Shown piece by piece: positions 36,142-49,200 of a stretch of 64,000 nt of DNA (position 1 is its first letter; each line of letters starts with the position of its first letter). The position numbers and the translations under genes are program-made. The stretch covers positions 31,451,985-31,515,984 of the forward strand of contig CM031610.1 in NCBI GenBank assembly GCA_018398815.1, in the 5' to 3' direction. This stretch comes from Conus ventricosus. Its lineage: Eukaryota > Mollusca > Gastropoda > Neogastropoda > Conidae. The notes under the pieces were generated by a model. That model worked only from the letters and a program-made list of their open reading frames with translations, did no database searches and was not told the DNA's origin.

Positions 36142-36280
36142 AACAGCTCTCAGTTGCAGGGAAGGAAAAAACCAGAGCCCTGAAAGCAATGGCAGAAGCG
36201 GCAGAGAGGTGTTCAAGCTGGATCTGGTCAAGGAGGAACAAAAGTGAACTTCATAAGGCTTAAGTTCCCTACAAATATCA

Positions 36281-36541
36281 GGTGTCCCTGTGGCTCAGTG
36301 GTTAAAGCGCGAGTCAATAAGTAGAAAATGAGCATGTCCAGAGGGTCATGGGTTCGAATCCCAGCCATGGCTCGTCCCAAATGGGGGAAAAAAAAGGGGC
36401 AGCAGAGGGACATCCGGAGTCATGAACCGGGTGTGGCCCAACCCCCTAGAGTGTCAGGAGATAAGGGCCGAAACACTTGCTTGAAGGGGGCTTCTCTTCT
36501 GAGGACTCTCTGCTGCCACGCTCTCCACGAGTTTCTTTCTA
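36281..36541 (+). mobile_element. tRNA-derived SINE, apparently full length
   Basis: The head carries RNA polymerase III promoter boxes: A box TGGCTCAGTGGTTAAAGCG (36291-36309) and B box GGTTCGAATCC (36351-36361), spaced somewhat wider than in a tRNA. The body 36416-36541 is nearly identical to 3003-3128 and related to 56395-56528. The 3' end is CACGAGTTTCTTTCT. No target duplication is visible. Confidence 0.8.
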
Positions 36542-38080
36542 TTGGTGGATGGACTAACTTCACTAAGACTTATCATTGTCAATGCTACCAAATACCACTT
36601 ATCTCCAATATGACAGAAAACCCTGTCCATCCAACAGAGGTGGAGGAAGAAAACAGAAGAAAGGAATGGGCACTGTGACTATTACTATAATCTGTTTATA
36701 TGCACAGGAGTATGATCACACATGTTGTACAATGCTAATACTAGCTATCCATGCTCCAAATGACAGAACAAAATATATCAGGAAAAAATTCATTTTAAGG
36801 ACTTGCTTTATCAATAGAAGATGTTTAGACTTTAGTAACTTGCAATGTGTAATCTGTTACTAGTGGTAGCTCTAAATACTACCATTTGACTGAGTTCAGC
36901 AAGTGACCCTGCCATTTCCATGGGGCAGACACTGCTGCCAGACATGCTCAAACTGAGGCAATTTTTCCCTGTCAGTCATCTGAATGGTTCAGTCAGAGAG
37001 AGAATACGCAAAAACATTCGAGTGAAAAATAGTATGCTTGTAATGCAGTCCTGATCGTTATCCTGGTGTGTGCTTCAAATCATATATTTCATTATGTATT
37101 TCTTGACCCATACTATGATAAATGGTAATTCTGCTTGCGATGGAAAGAGCTCTAGGTATTATCTTCCCCTGAATTTTCTCTTCCCAGGAACTGTGGCAAC
37201 TTTCTTAGATCTATGCAAGAACTTGCAAGATGGCTTGCCTTTCCTTGCACTAAGGAATGTGAAAGGCAAGGGTTGTAAAAGAATGAGCAGAAGACAAATA
37301 ATATTCAACTTGACAATGTAGGCCTAACCGTTTCCTCAAGTTCTTCATACTGTCAAGTATAGTCAGTGTTTTAATTGAATCTGAGGTAAATATAGGTACT
37401 ATATTACTTTTTGTGCGTCAATCACAGGGCATTACAATCGTTGGACATTTTCTCCCACATGCATGAAAGCCCCCAACACAATCTAGCAAACTCTCAACAT
37501 TTCCTAGAACCTCTCACCACTAGGGTGTGCTGTGAAAGTTGTGAAATGCAGAAACTTTCCAAACAAGTGAGAATCCTCATCACTTTGCCTACAGGTATGA
37601 AACACATAGCTGGTTTATTGACCTTCTTACACTTACAGACAGAATGGCTTCTTCTCATGACAGTATCAATCCATGAAATCCAGAAAAGAAGATCTCTACG
37701 TTATGACATGGGCTTAAAATCACTTTGATATAAGTCACTACAAAATGGACCATGTGTGAAGTCGCAAGCCAGAAACAAATAACTGACAAAATCATAATAT
37801 CAGGGTCCCAGTTTGTGCTGACATCGTTCATTCGTGTTCTAACAAAGATTAGCCATTCTGTCCGTGAGAGCATCAATCAATGCCGTCGAGAGAAAGAGGG
37901 TCTTTAAATTCAGAATATCCGTGTTTATTTACTGTAGGACTTAAATACTTAGGCCCTATTACAAAACAAACTTTTGAGTGGAAAACATGTATTTTGTTCA
38001 ACTGTACATTAAGTTTACGCCACTGATCTATGACTAACCAATATAAGCATTCTAGTACGAAAAAAAAGCCCCGCTCTTAC

Positions 38081-38222
38081 CTTGATTTTAGCACAAAATC
38101 ACCACTTGTCAAATTTAAAACAAACACGGAGCAAATTATGGACGAAGCCCAGATCACTTTGCACCGGAACTACTATTTATCACTTTGCACCGGAACTACT
38201 ATTTACCGAAATCAATAAAAAC
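38081..38222 (-). other. SNIP1: probable SNIP1 5' UTR exon
   Basis: The minus-strand donor TCAAG|GTAAGAGC at 38081/38080 is close to consensus. The sequence upstream of it has no conflicting ATG in good context. The exon start (TSS) is not determined; 38222 is a rough limit. Assignment to SNIP1 rests on strand, distance and the acceptor directly before the SNIP1 ATG. Confidence 0.45.
38153..38204. promoter_or_regulatory. 26-bp perfect tandem duplication with two ETS-like sites
   Basis: Units 38153-38178 and 38179-38204 are identical, and each contains CACCGGAAC, an ETS-family core. Such sites are common in TATA-less housekeeping promoters. The position at the 5' end of the presumed SNIP1 leader suggests a promoter element. 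Confidence 0.45.
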
Positions 38223-38250
38223 TACTAAATACTGAAAATGCGCGAAATAT

Positions 38251-38609
<359 letters not shown>

Positions 38610-38957
38610 GGAGGGAAGGAGGGAGGGAAATTAAGTTATTTGGTGAAATATAACGTTATTTGTTTACATTGTCTTACAAGGACTTTCGTGTTTGCTGGAG
38701 GAAAAAAAATCTTTGTCCTGCATTCTGTTCGTCTGCATCATCATTTCCTTCGATTAATTAATTAAATAATTAATCGATCAGTAATTTAACAATTAAAGCT
38801 GTTTCAGTGTCTGATTACATCACAAGTACGTCTGTTGTTCGCATGCATCACGTTGTTTATACAAAGAAAGACAACTCCCATCACATGACCATCTAAACCC
38901 CAACTCCCGTGCACGGTTCTGTGGCAATTCTGTACGTTCTTACGGATCCCTGCAGTG

Positions 38958-39128
38958 ATGGACAAAAATGTTGCCTCAAAAGTTCAGACTGTTGTTCAAG
39001 GAGAGGCGTCAGAATCAGAAGACGAGGAAGAACAAGTACAGAGTACATCACATAAACGTGTACAGCCATTCCTTTCCCGTGTGTTGCCAAATAAACCCCA
39101 ATCTCCAGCACGTAATCAGGCGCGACAG
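38958..39128 (+). CDS. BLOC1S3: BLOC1S3 exon 1 (start codon)
   Basis: ATG GAC AAA AAT opens 57 codons ending in ...ARQ at the donor CGACAG|GTAGCA, phase 0. Contains the first GEASESEDEEE motif. The ATG at 38958 is the first in frame; a GTG directly before it is not used. Confidence 0.75.
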
Positions 39129-39561
39129 GTAGCACATCATTTTGGCAATTGTATTAAAAAGAGAGAGAGAGAGAGAGAGAGAGAATATTAGATACTGTTC
39201 AAAACCAAGTCAGAAAAGAGTTTGAAATTTAGAATTAAGAAGCATAACAAGAACTTGAAAAGTTAAGGTATAACATGTGACCGTTTGCCATGCATCGTTG
39301 CTATACTCCACACATGCAGACAAGACGCACTCAGAACTAAAGGGAAGAGTACCAGTTATGGTATTAATAATGCCCATATTTTGAGTTTGGCAGCATAAAT
39401 CATGCAGCCCAGAGCCTGAGAAATACTTGAATGCCATGAAACTGCACAATGGACTTGCGCCAAGCAAAGCTTGGGTAACAAAATTGGTGTACTCAAACTG
39501 ATTTAACTCCAAAACTATGCAAGCAACAGTTAACAAATTTGGAGCAGCTGAAGTTATGGTG

Positions 39562-39597
<36 letters not shown>

Positions 39598-42500
39598 TAA
39601 ATATTTTTTTACACATATTAAAGTTTTGAAGTTTATAGACGCAGACTGAGCCTGCCATTTAAATTCAAACATGAAGTTATGTTAAAATAATGTTTAAGTT
39701 TGTCAAAGTATCGTAAATCAAAATGTGCGTAATGTCACATGAAAAGTTTGATATGTTGTATAATTGCATTAAATCATACGCATCTTTGCGGAATACTTTT
39801 TTCAAGTATATAATTGAAATGAAATATGAAGTTTGTTTATGTAAAAAAATACACTTAAAAAAAAAAAGGTTTGAGCTTGTCAAAGCATCAAAAGTCAGAA
39901 AAATAATTTTACATAATATCTGTTGTAAATCCAGGATACATGATTATTTGAGTATGACCATGTGAATTTGTTTGCCCTTTATCAAACTGGGTTTCCAGAT
40001 TAAGTGAAGTATATCTTTAACTCATGCAGATCAGTCAAAACTGGACAGGCAAGAAAGACTGAGCAGCCAGTAAACCTGGAAGGGTTGAAAAGAATAAAAC
40101 AATTTCTCAGCATACTTTAAGTGGTTAGTGTTTGAGCATTGCTTATTTAGTGTCGAAGCCAGTTATGTACTTGTGGGTTATATATGTCATGTAGATCAGG
40201 TGATGAATAGTTCTCACTAGTGGAGCAGCTCTCCTGATATTACACTCACTGCTTTGCACTTCGTTTCAGTTTGCAGGTTCTCCTGTTTCAGTTTGCAAGT
40301 TCTTTCTGTTCCTGTGCAACCCTATTCTCTGGAATTCAGGCACAGTTAAAAGGATTTTTTTTTTATTAAAGTGATGATGTGATGATAATATCTTAATTGG
40401 ATTTATCTCCCTTGGGTCCAGTGTTTGGGTTTCTCTAGTAAGTTTGCGTGTGCAACTTAACTGCAAGACCTGATGATGTGATCCCAGCTTGGCTCAACAC
40501 AGACTGAATAGATGTTGAATATATGTTCAAGATTGACATGGAGACTTTGTCTTGAGAGAACGCCCACAACAGGTTACTGAATATTCACACTGAAAGCATA
40601 GAAATTGTATCAGAGACTGATTTTCATTAGGTTTTTAATGGAGATGTCAGTAGGCTTGAAGGAGACAGAAAACTGCATTTGACTACTGCTCTAATGATGA
40701 AGCTATACAGCAATCTACAAGAGCTGGAGAAAATGGCACTATTCATCACAAGGGCCGGACTGACCTTATAGACCAAGGCGTTCGCAAAGAAGACTACTGA
40801 TTTTAATGTCATGCCAGTCAACCCTGTAGAGTTGATACACTTCTGTCTGGATTAGCAGTTGTCGTTACACTCAAGCGAAATGGTCAGGCACAATTATGCA
40901 TTGATCCAAACCCACTGTGTTAAGGTCCAAAAAGGAAAGAATATTCCATGACATAGTTGATGATGCATTTGACTCTTTGAGGCATGCTATTTCACTCATT
41001 TGGATACCAGGAATGGATTTTAGCGTACCACTTTGAGTAAAGAATTAGTTTGTTGACAATATTTAAAACTTGGTTTGGGGTATTTTGCAAGCTGAGACTA
41101 CCAGTAGTTGTTTTGTTTTTTTAACCGAAAGAGTTTCGGAGAAAGGTTGATGCCGCATTTGAGTGTGTAGTAGAGATTGTTGCTGTGCATGCTGATATCA
41201 TTGTATGTAGCAAAAGAGATGAAGGTGAAAAAGCTGCAAAAAATCATTATGAATCTGCGAAAGGTACTGCAACATTGTAATGCGAACAGAGTTAAACTTA
41301 ACATTGTAACACTGGAGTACAAGCAAACTGAAAAGCCTGCCTTAACCATATGTTCTAAAAAAAAAAAAAAGGTAATTGGCAATGCAGTTGTTTTGTTAAT
41401 CGATTAGATTTAAAAGGTTAAAAGAAGACCAACTGTATAACAATATGTTAACTGTTGAGAAAGTGGGATGCGACAAGATTGGTTGACTAGGATTTTTTTT
41501 TAAATGATCGTAGTAATATGATGACCGTAGAAAAGAGGGATAAGACAAAATTAGCTGAAATTGATTTACATTTTAGGTTTCTGCGATAAGAATGCGCATG
41601 CTTTCTAAACTCAAGATCTGAACCACAGACCTTTTACATGTAGGCTAGGAGGTCTGTGATCTGAACTTAGCTTGGCTCAACACAGACTGAATAAATGTTG
41701 AACTAATGTTCAAGATTGACTTGAAGATTTTATCTTTAATTCCCACAGCAAATTACGCTTTAAATGTTAGCAGTTACACAAACTTAAAACATTTGTTTCT
41801 GCCTTCCTTTTTTTTTTTTTTTTTTTTAGTTTCACAACAATCAGATCCATTTTTCAGCTAATGCCCTTTATACATACTCCAGTCTGGGAGTGTGACATTC
41901 TTCTTGCGTATGTCGGAGTTTCATGCTCTGCAAATGAGAGACAGGCTTTCTCACACTGTGTAATCACACAGGTCTTTCTTGACAATGTGGATAAGTTCAT
42001 TTGAAGCCAAGTTCCGAGTGGAAAACATGAAGAATTTGCCTTAATTAACCTGTATTGTATTGGACTTTTTTTTTAAAGTCATTGGTAAGTATGTATATGA
42101 AAATATTTTCTTTTCTCTTTCGTTCTTTCTTTTCAGCTGGCTCAAAAAGACAGGAAGTGAGAGGAGTTGATGTCTGGCAAGATATATTTTGAGAACCAGC
42201 AGGGAAAATGCTTCTTTCTCTTATTCAAATTCAAATTCAGTTATAAAACTAAAAAGAAAAAATAGAAAAAAAGGAAATGAAAGTAGACTAGTTGCCATTG
42301 TCAAAAGATCACTCCCCTGCCACAAGTGTTTCTAAGATTATGCCACCAACCGTCAGTCCAGCTTGAAAACTGTGCAGTCCATTCTTTGTGGTTTATTCAT
42401 CCCTCACGTTTTGTTGTAACTTCTTTTACACTCCTGCTTTTGCTTTTTATTTCCCCTGCACTTCCACGATTCTCAAGCTTTCTGTCTTCCTTTAAAAAAG

Positions 42501-43203
42501 AAAAAAAAAAGCATTTTGAATTATTTGTGGACCCAAGTGTGAACTTTTTTTTTAACACCTTTTCCCTTTAATTCCCATTTTTCTACCCAACCAATCACAG
42601 TGCTGCTTGAAATTATATGATTGAGTGTCTTTTGTCTTCCTCATCACTATGATCGAAAGACTTCTACACATGGAAAGTGTAAATGAAGAGTTTGTGGACT
42701 GATTTTCATTTTGCTGGCTTATGTTTTATCATTTCATTTTTTTTTTATATAGTAAAGGGATGTGAACATTTAAGAAACTAAGTAAAAGATGAGTTATTCA
42801 AATAGTCTGTAACTATATGATTTTTCTTTTTCGAGTATATGCAATAGTGATGGGGCTAAAGATATCAACTTTCTTTTGAGCATTCCAGTTTGAGTTGTAT
42901 CTGTGCTTTGGTGCTTCAGTTCATGTTATACAGTGAGGAGAATTTCAAATTTTAAGAAACTAAAGATGAGTTGTTCAAAGAAACTTGAAAAAGGCCACGT
43001 GGCCGAAAATTAGATGAGTGGCATTGTGATTTTCTATATCTGTAAGCTTTTTTAAGTGACTGTAAAGAAGAAAAATACACAAAGATCATAATACTGAAGA
43101 TATTAACTTTATTTTGAGCATTCCATTTTGAATTATGTATAGGTTTTGATGCATACAGGCACACACACATGCATGCATACATACACATACATGCATGCAC
43201 GCA

Positions 43204-43250
<47 letters not shown>

Positions 43251-43274
43251 CAACACACTCACTCACTCACTCAC

Positions 43275-43324
<50 letters not shown>

Positions 43325-46158
43325 GCATACACACACACACACACAACACACACAACACACACACACACACAGCAAACACACTAAGATTTAAACACACAAG
43401 GACATTACAAGCAATTAAGAAATAACTGTTAAAATAGTGAGTTTGCTTTTGGGAGAGAGGCATGAGAAACTTGAAGAGCATTCATTGTAAGGTGTTTGAA
43501 TATGCAAATATATCGTACGTTTTTGTCTTTACATGTATACTGGTCGGCGAAGTCACTGTCTAGGTTTACTGAAGGTTGCAGGGGGACAGGCGGTGGTGAT
43601 TTCAGGAGAAGCTTCTGAATCTGAAGAAGAAGTGGACACCAGTGCTGGTGAAACAACTACTGCAGAACTGCCACCACTGAAAGGTAGTCCTCATCATCAT
43701 TCACATATCTTCTTTTTCTTTTTTGCTTTGGTTTGGGTTATTGTTCTTGGTTTGCTGTTTTTGTTTGTTTGTTGTTGTTTTTTCAATAGAGTATGAACTG
43801 ATAAAAGCATAAGGAAGATAGTCATAGTGAAGTGAACAACATCACCATGACCTTCCATTTCATTGTGACCTTTGTTTTGTTTGTTAGATGTCATTTTGCT
43901 TGTGCTTTTTGTCTCTGTGAGTATGTGGGTGCGAGCGTGTGTGTCCATAATTCGGATGCAAGAAGACCTGTATAATGTCATTTCTTGTGACTGAAAGATA
44001 ATTGAAAAAACAGACTGCAGCATTTTTCATTCTGACTGTAATCTTGAGAGTATTGTTTTGTGCATTTTTTCAAATTGCCTGTTGTTTGTAACATCTGAAA
44101 AAGACATTCGTCAAAAATTTATTTGTGTGTTACATATTGTTTATTAAAACAAGTGTCACATTGTGCTTTGTTTAGTGCAATTGTATTGCGGCTTGTCTTG
44201 GCTTTTGGTTTACTCCTCTGCTGAATGAATTCCATGTTTGCTGTCAGATTCTTGACCTTGTTGTTGCTGTGCTTTTCAGTTACCTTTGTCATAAAAAGAG
44301 TCGACAGTTGGCAAAATTATTGAACATATTTTTATCTGTCTCTTTATCTGTTCATAGATAATTTCTTTGAATACATTTTTATGAATGGTAGAATTAGGAA
44401 ACTGATGTCAGGTTTCACAAATACATCAAAACCTACAAAATTGATGCATGCTTGTTTTTAAACTAGACTGTTTGTATGATAAAGCAGTTTTATTTATACC
44501 ATTTTATAGCTCAAAATTTGGAAAAACCAGACTAACTGTTCACCATAGGTGGCAAAGTTCAAGGTGATTGTTACAATAATCCGTTTTTGTTGATTATGAC
44601 ATGTAGATTTTCTCTCCTGTTTCTAAGGGAAAAAGGAGGTGAATGATTTCATAGATCAGAGGTGTGCATGCAAAGAACTTGCCTGTTTTAGGGGATCAGG
44701 TTGAGATTCAAAGTTTTATTCAGGAGTTATGATTCATTGTTGTTGTTTTTTTCGCCAGTGGAGCAGAGCAAGAAGCTGGAGCGAGAATCCTCCTCAGATC
44801 TTAGTGATGTGCCCACGCTGATGTCACCACGAATGGCAGACTCCAGATTCAACAAGCCCAAATATGATACGTATGTTTGCAGTGATCACCTTGATAATTT
44901 CTAAAACCAGTATGGCAAACTCAGCGAAGGCGAATGTTTCAAACAAAACTGGTAGCCTGGTCATAGCAGTCAGTGAAAGTCAAGTGCAGTGGGCCACAGA
45001 TCTTGTCAAATGAAAATTGAAATTGGTATGCATTATCGGTTACCAATACCTTTGTCAGTATTTTGTCATTTGAACCAATAGAATACTAGTCATTTCCGTA
45101 AACGCAGGTTAACAGAAGTTTGGTTCATAAATAGCTGTAGCCTCAGCAATCATTGGTTGTAATTGCAAAAATGACACTTGCAGTATCGTATACCATCACT
45201 TACGTACAAGGAGATGATATCTTTGCTCACATTCTGACCCAGGTGTCATACATACAGAAAAATATTGTGCTTAGTCATTTTGGACATCCACATTTGTGTT
45301 TCATCTGGTACACAAGATATCTGATGGTGGTCAGAGTCTGCGTCAACACAGTTCAAAGTATGAATCTCTAGTGTTCATGTCAGTTCAGCGTATGCATGAC
45401 AGTTCAATTTTGTCTTTTTGTACTGAATTATAAACATATTTACTTTTCTTTTATATTAGGCACAGGACTACAAACAGCAGTTTTGTATACGCTGAAATCA
45501 TGGTGTCCTACGTTTCAGGGGGCAGGACTCTTCCTCGAATACTCAGAGTACAACGGAAGCAAAACTTAAATTACTCACATCCTTTGTTTCTGTTGAGAAA
45601 AGGAAAAATAGAAATAGAAAAACCGGTATATGCTTAGAATGTGACTTTATGTGTGAATCATTCCATCCACAAATGCTTTAGTATTTGTATCGTCTTGTCC
45701 GCCATTTTGGAACAGTGAGTTTATGTACAAAATATTAGCAATGAGGTCAGATACTGTTGTGAGTGAGGAAACTTATGACATAAAAGAAGTAAAGAATTCT
45801 TGAGGGTGGGATTAGGCAGAGAATGTTGTTAGAGAAGAAACCCTCAGTCTTTTCATATGAAAAGCTAGCACTCCAGACACTAACAGCCTCCTCTGTTACC
45901 AGGAAATGAACTGTGCAAGCAGTAGAAAAGCTGCTTCAGGCGATTTTGTGTCCTCAACAAAATACACCACTTCGGTGAAATGTATGACATGATAAAAGAC
46001 ACATCACTAGGAAGAAAAAAACTCCAATCCTTTGCAGTTAATTAACTTAATTTTAATATACTGAATTTCACCTTTTTAAATTCTTGAGGTTGAAAATCTG
46101 ACTGTCGCTGCTGAAGTTGAATTGTTTGAAAAGATAGAGGTGGAATTGACAGCTGATG

Positions 46159-46216
<58 letters not shown>

Positions 46217-49200
46217 TATCCGTCCACCTGAAGCATAGTTTTACCATCATATATTTCATAATTTAGAGACATTTTCAATGCGACACCATCCTTGTACTTC
46301 ACTTTGAATAAAATTTCAGGGGATCCCAGTCTCAAAGAGAATCACATGATATTAAAACTGTATATAGAATTTCTTACAACATCATAACTGGCTCTGCACT
46401 TATGTATTTGTCTCCTAACTCAAACTGACTCTATTATGTCTGATGTCAATATGTTTTGCGGAGAACCTACATATGTATGTACATATGAATGTGATGCTGT
46501 CCAGTTGTTGACAATATGCGTACATGTAAATATGTATGTGGGTACACACAAGTCAGAACTGTGGGTCAGGTGCTTGTAAATGATAACATTACTATTACTG
46601 ATGACAGTTTGCTTGAGAATTAGAATAATTACTAAAATTTTGTTCAATTTCTGTTCATAGTCAGAAAATTAGATTTTTTATTGCTGTGAAATCAAATGAG
46701 AGTCATATTTTAAGTTGTTTTTCAATTCTGTTTTCAGACTACTTCATAGAAAACTCCGTAAGTGTTCATTTTTATTTCATGTATTTTGGTCTTGGTGAAT
46801 GTTCGCTAACAGCCCTGATGTGGCCCTTTGCGGTCGGCTGGGCTATAAGCAACATTATCTTATCTTATCTCAGATTTTGTTTAGTCTAAACGAAGGAGGA
46901 GGGAAGGGGAGAGGATGGAGTAAGGGAGGTGGGGATGGAGTGGGAAGGGGGCAGCATTTTTGTTGTTGATTCCAATGATTTTGTTTGATGTATTTGAAAG
47001 CGGGAGATATGTCAGTGTGTGATTGATTCTTTTGGCCAGTGCATGTTGCAGACGTTTAATTCTGTTTCTCATTTCCTAGAATTTCCAGAGAAACACATCA
47101 TCACTTGTCCTGACTGAACAATTTACCATATCTTTTTAGATGGCAAGGCAGAAGCTTTTTTCAGCCTTTAACCAGGGTTGTCTTATGATGTGAAGCATCC
47201 TATGGCTATATCAAGTTGAGTAGTCCAACTTGTGCTTGTATGAGAACAGCCATGTTCAGTGTCCATGAGCTTGCACACGTTAGTGATGATCCTCACGCAC
47301 AAATGTGCATCTCTAGGCATAAAATTCCCATCTGGTGCACTGGAGTTCAGGCCAGTGAGTCGCTAAAATGTACCAAAATTTACCATGGCGTAGTGATTTT
47401 CTTTTTGATGAACGCATTACAACTTCGAGCAGTGTGTCACATGAAAGTGCTTTTGTCCGGTGAACCACAATCAAAGTTAAAAAAAAAAGAGTAATTTTCC
47501 TTGATGTTTTAGAACGTTCTGAATCGATGAATAACTTCCTCTTGAGAACTCTTCTGTACTAAAAGCTAAAAAGAGTTGTTAAAATAGACCGCCTGGTCTG
47601 TGATTGGACAAGTTCACATGATTTGTCTGAGCGCAAAAAGCATGGAAAACCATAAGAAAGTTGGCTTTCAGAATCCAGATCAACAGTTCAGCCATGGCTT
47701 CCAGGTGATAATGCGATGAATGGAACAAAAGTTGAGTGATACATGCAGCATGAACAGTTCTGACAATTGAAACGACTCCATTATGGACGTGTGAATGTTT
47801 TGTGCACTGTGCGAAAGTGGCCAGTCTACGTGGTTTTGTCAAAAGGTTCCACAAATATTCATCACTCACCTCTTGTTTGACACCAGGCTTCTAATGATCA
47901 TAGCATGGTGGCTGGAATATAGTCGAACAATAACATATTTCAACTTTGACAGAAAAGGCTCATGTAGTGGAGTGATGATAATGATGGAGGACATCCCACC
48001 GATAAAATCCTGACAGTGTAGATGCTCACGTTTACTGTCTTCAGTTGATAACACTATACTGACATTGGAACACAATTCTGAATAACTAATGTTAAGTGTG
48101 ATTTAAATTGTTTTAGTAATTTTTATCATTAGCATCTTTTTGTTATCTATTTCTGTCTCTTTCTCTGTATATTTATGTGTGCGAGTCACTGTGAGCACAA
48201 TTGTGTGTGTGTGTGTGATTTCCAGTACATTTTTAAGCAGTTATAAAGTGTGACTCCCAGAATATTTTTGTGACCCCCCTGGAAATTTGGAAAAGAGGAT
48301 TTTGCACTGAGTCTGACCTTTTTTTTTTAGGAAATAATTATCACTGACACTTGTACATGCCAAGTTTTTAGCTTGAGACTTCATTTTGAATGTATAAGAA
48401 TTAATATACGATACACTGAAGAGCCTTCTTTGTGGATGAAAAAGAAAAATTTTTAGTTCAAAGGGTGGGTCCAATAATTCAAAGCATCGTTTAGTTCAGA
48501 TTGTTATTACGACTGTTCGATTTTCAATTAAGAATGGTTGTGTTGTCTGCATTGCAAGTAATTGCTGAAATGACGTGTTTTCATGTAAGTTCTTGATGGG
48601 TCTTACGGGAATGAGCAGATATCATTGCACAAGCTTTCTGTTCCATGCATTGTGTGTGGGTGTATGCATGCATGCATTTGCTTTTTTGTTGATTTAACAT
48701 GCTTCAGCTGAAAATGATTATTGATGAGAGAATATCCTCAGAAAAAAAGGTATAAGAATACAGTTTGTGTGTGTTTGTGTGTGTGTGCGAGATATGTTCA
48801 TGCTCACATGTTATGTTTATGTCTGCGAGTTTTGCTTAATTAAAACCTTCGTTTCTAACATTTGATATGAATTTCAAATTATTCAAAATCTTGCCATGCA
48901 GTTCAGTTGCAAGTGTTCCTTTGTTTGATCTCAGGAGACAACAACTGGCAGTTTCACGAACACATGGTGGAAATTGCAGGCCAGACCTACCTGGGGGCTG
49001 CTCGTAGTCTGACCTCCACCACTGCCCAGTTGGTCAAATCCCACAGTCTTGTTCAGGTGGGGTATATTTGTGGAATCTTTGTACTGTTTGTAGAAATCTT
49101 TGTACTATACAGTTGTCTGTGATTCTACATTTGTTGCCTTTGCGAAGAAAAACATTTTCTTTATTTACCAGCAGCTTTATTTTCACACTGATAATTGAGT

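Larger units (their letters stand above)
32897..36270 (+). mobile_element. RLE-type non-LTR retrotransposon (R2 superclade), degraded
   Basis: A single broken polyprotein in + orientation carries, in order, an N-terminal C2H2 finger, RT, a C-terminal CCHC motif and a restriction-like endonuclease. That order defines the R2/NeSL/Hero/R4 group and not APE-type LINEs. Many frameshifts. A SINE starts 11 bp after its apparent 3' end. Two further fragments of the same family lie at 54000-55380 and 55440-56290. Confidence 0.75.
30645..38080 (-). other. long 5' intron of SNIP1
   Basis: Inferred from the acceptor at 30645 and a strong minus-strand donor (TCAAG|GTAAGAG) at 38081/38080. It holds a short retroposon (32151), an RLE-type LINE (32897) and a tRNA-SINE (36281). 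30650-32150 and 36542-38080 show no gene; a roughly 50-bp imperfect tandem duplication lies at 31395-31490. Confidence 0.5.
39129..43589 (+). other. BLOC1S3 intron 1
   Basis: 4.5 kb with GA (39161-39184) and GT (39565-39595) runs, two related ~100-bp repeats (40470-40590 and 41640-41760), a duplicated block (42765-43150) and a large CA/CT microsatellite (43199-43377). No other gene seen. Confidence 0.6.

Noticed and set aside
36286..36370. Candidate tRNA gene
   Set aside because: Has A and B boxes but the spacing and arms do not give a cloverleaf, and it continues into a repeated SINE body.
43146..43425. His/Thr- and Leu/Ser-rich open frames
   Set aside because: CA/CT microsatellite.
43580..43589. 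Alternative BLOC1S3 exon 2 acceptor GTTGCAG
   Set aside because: It puts the exon out of phase with exon 1; the next AG at 43588-43589 keeps the frame.
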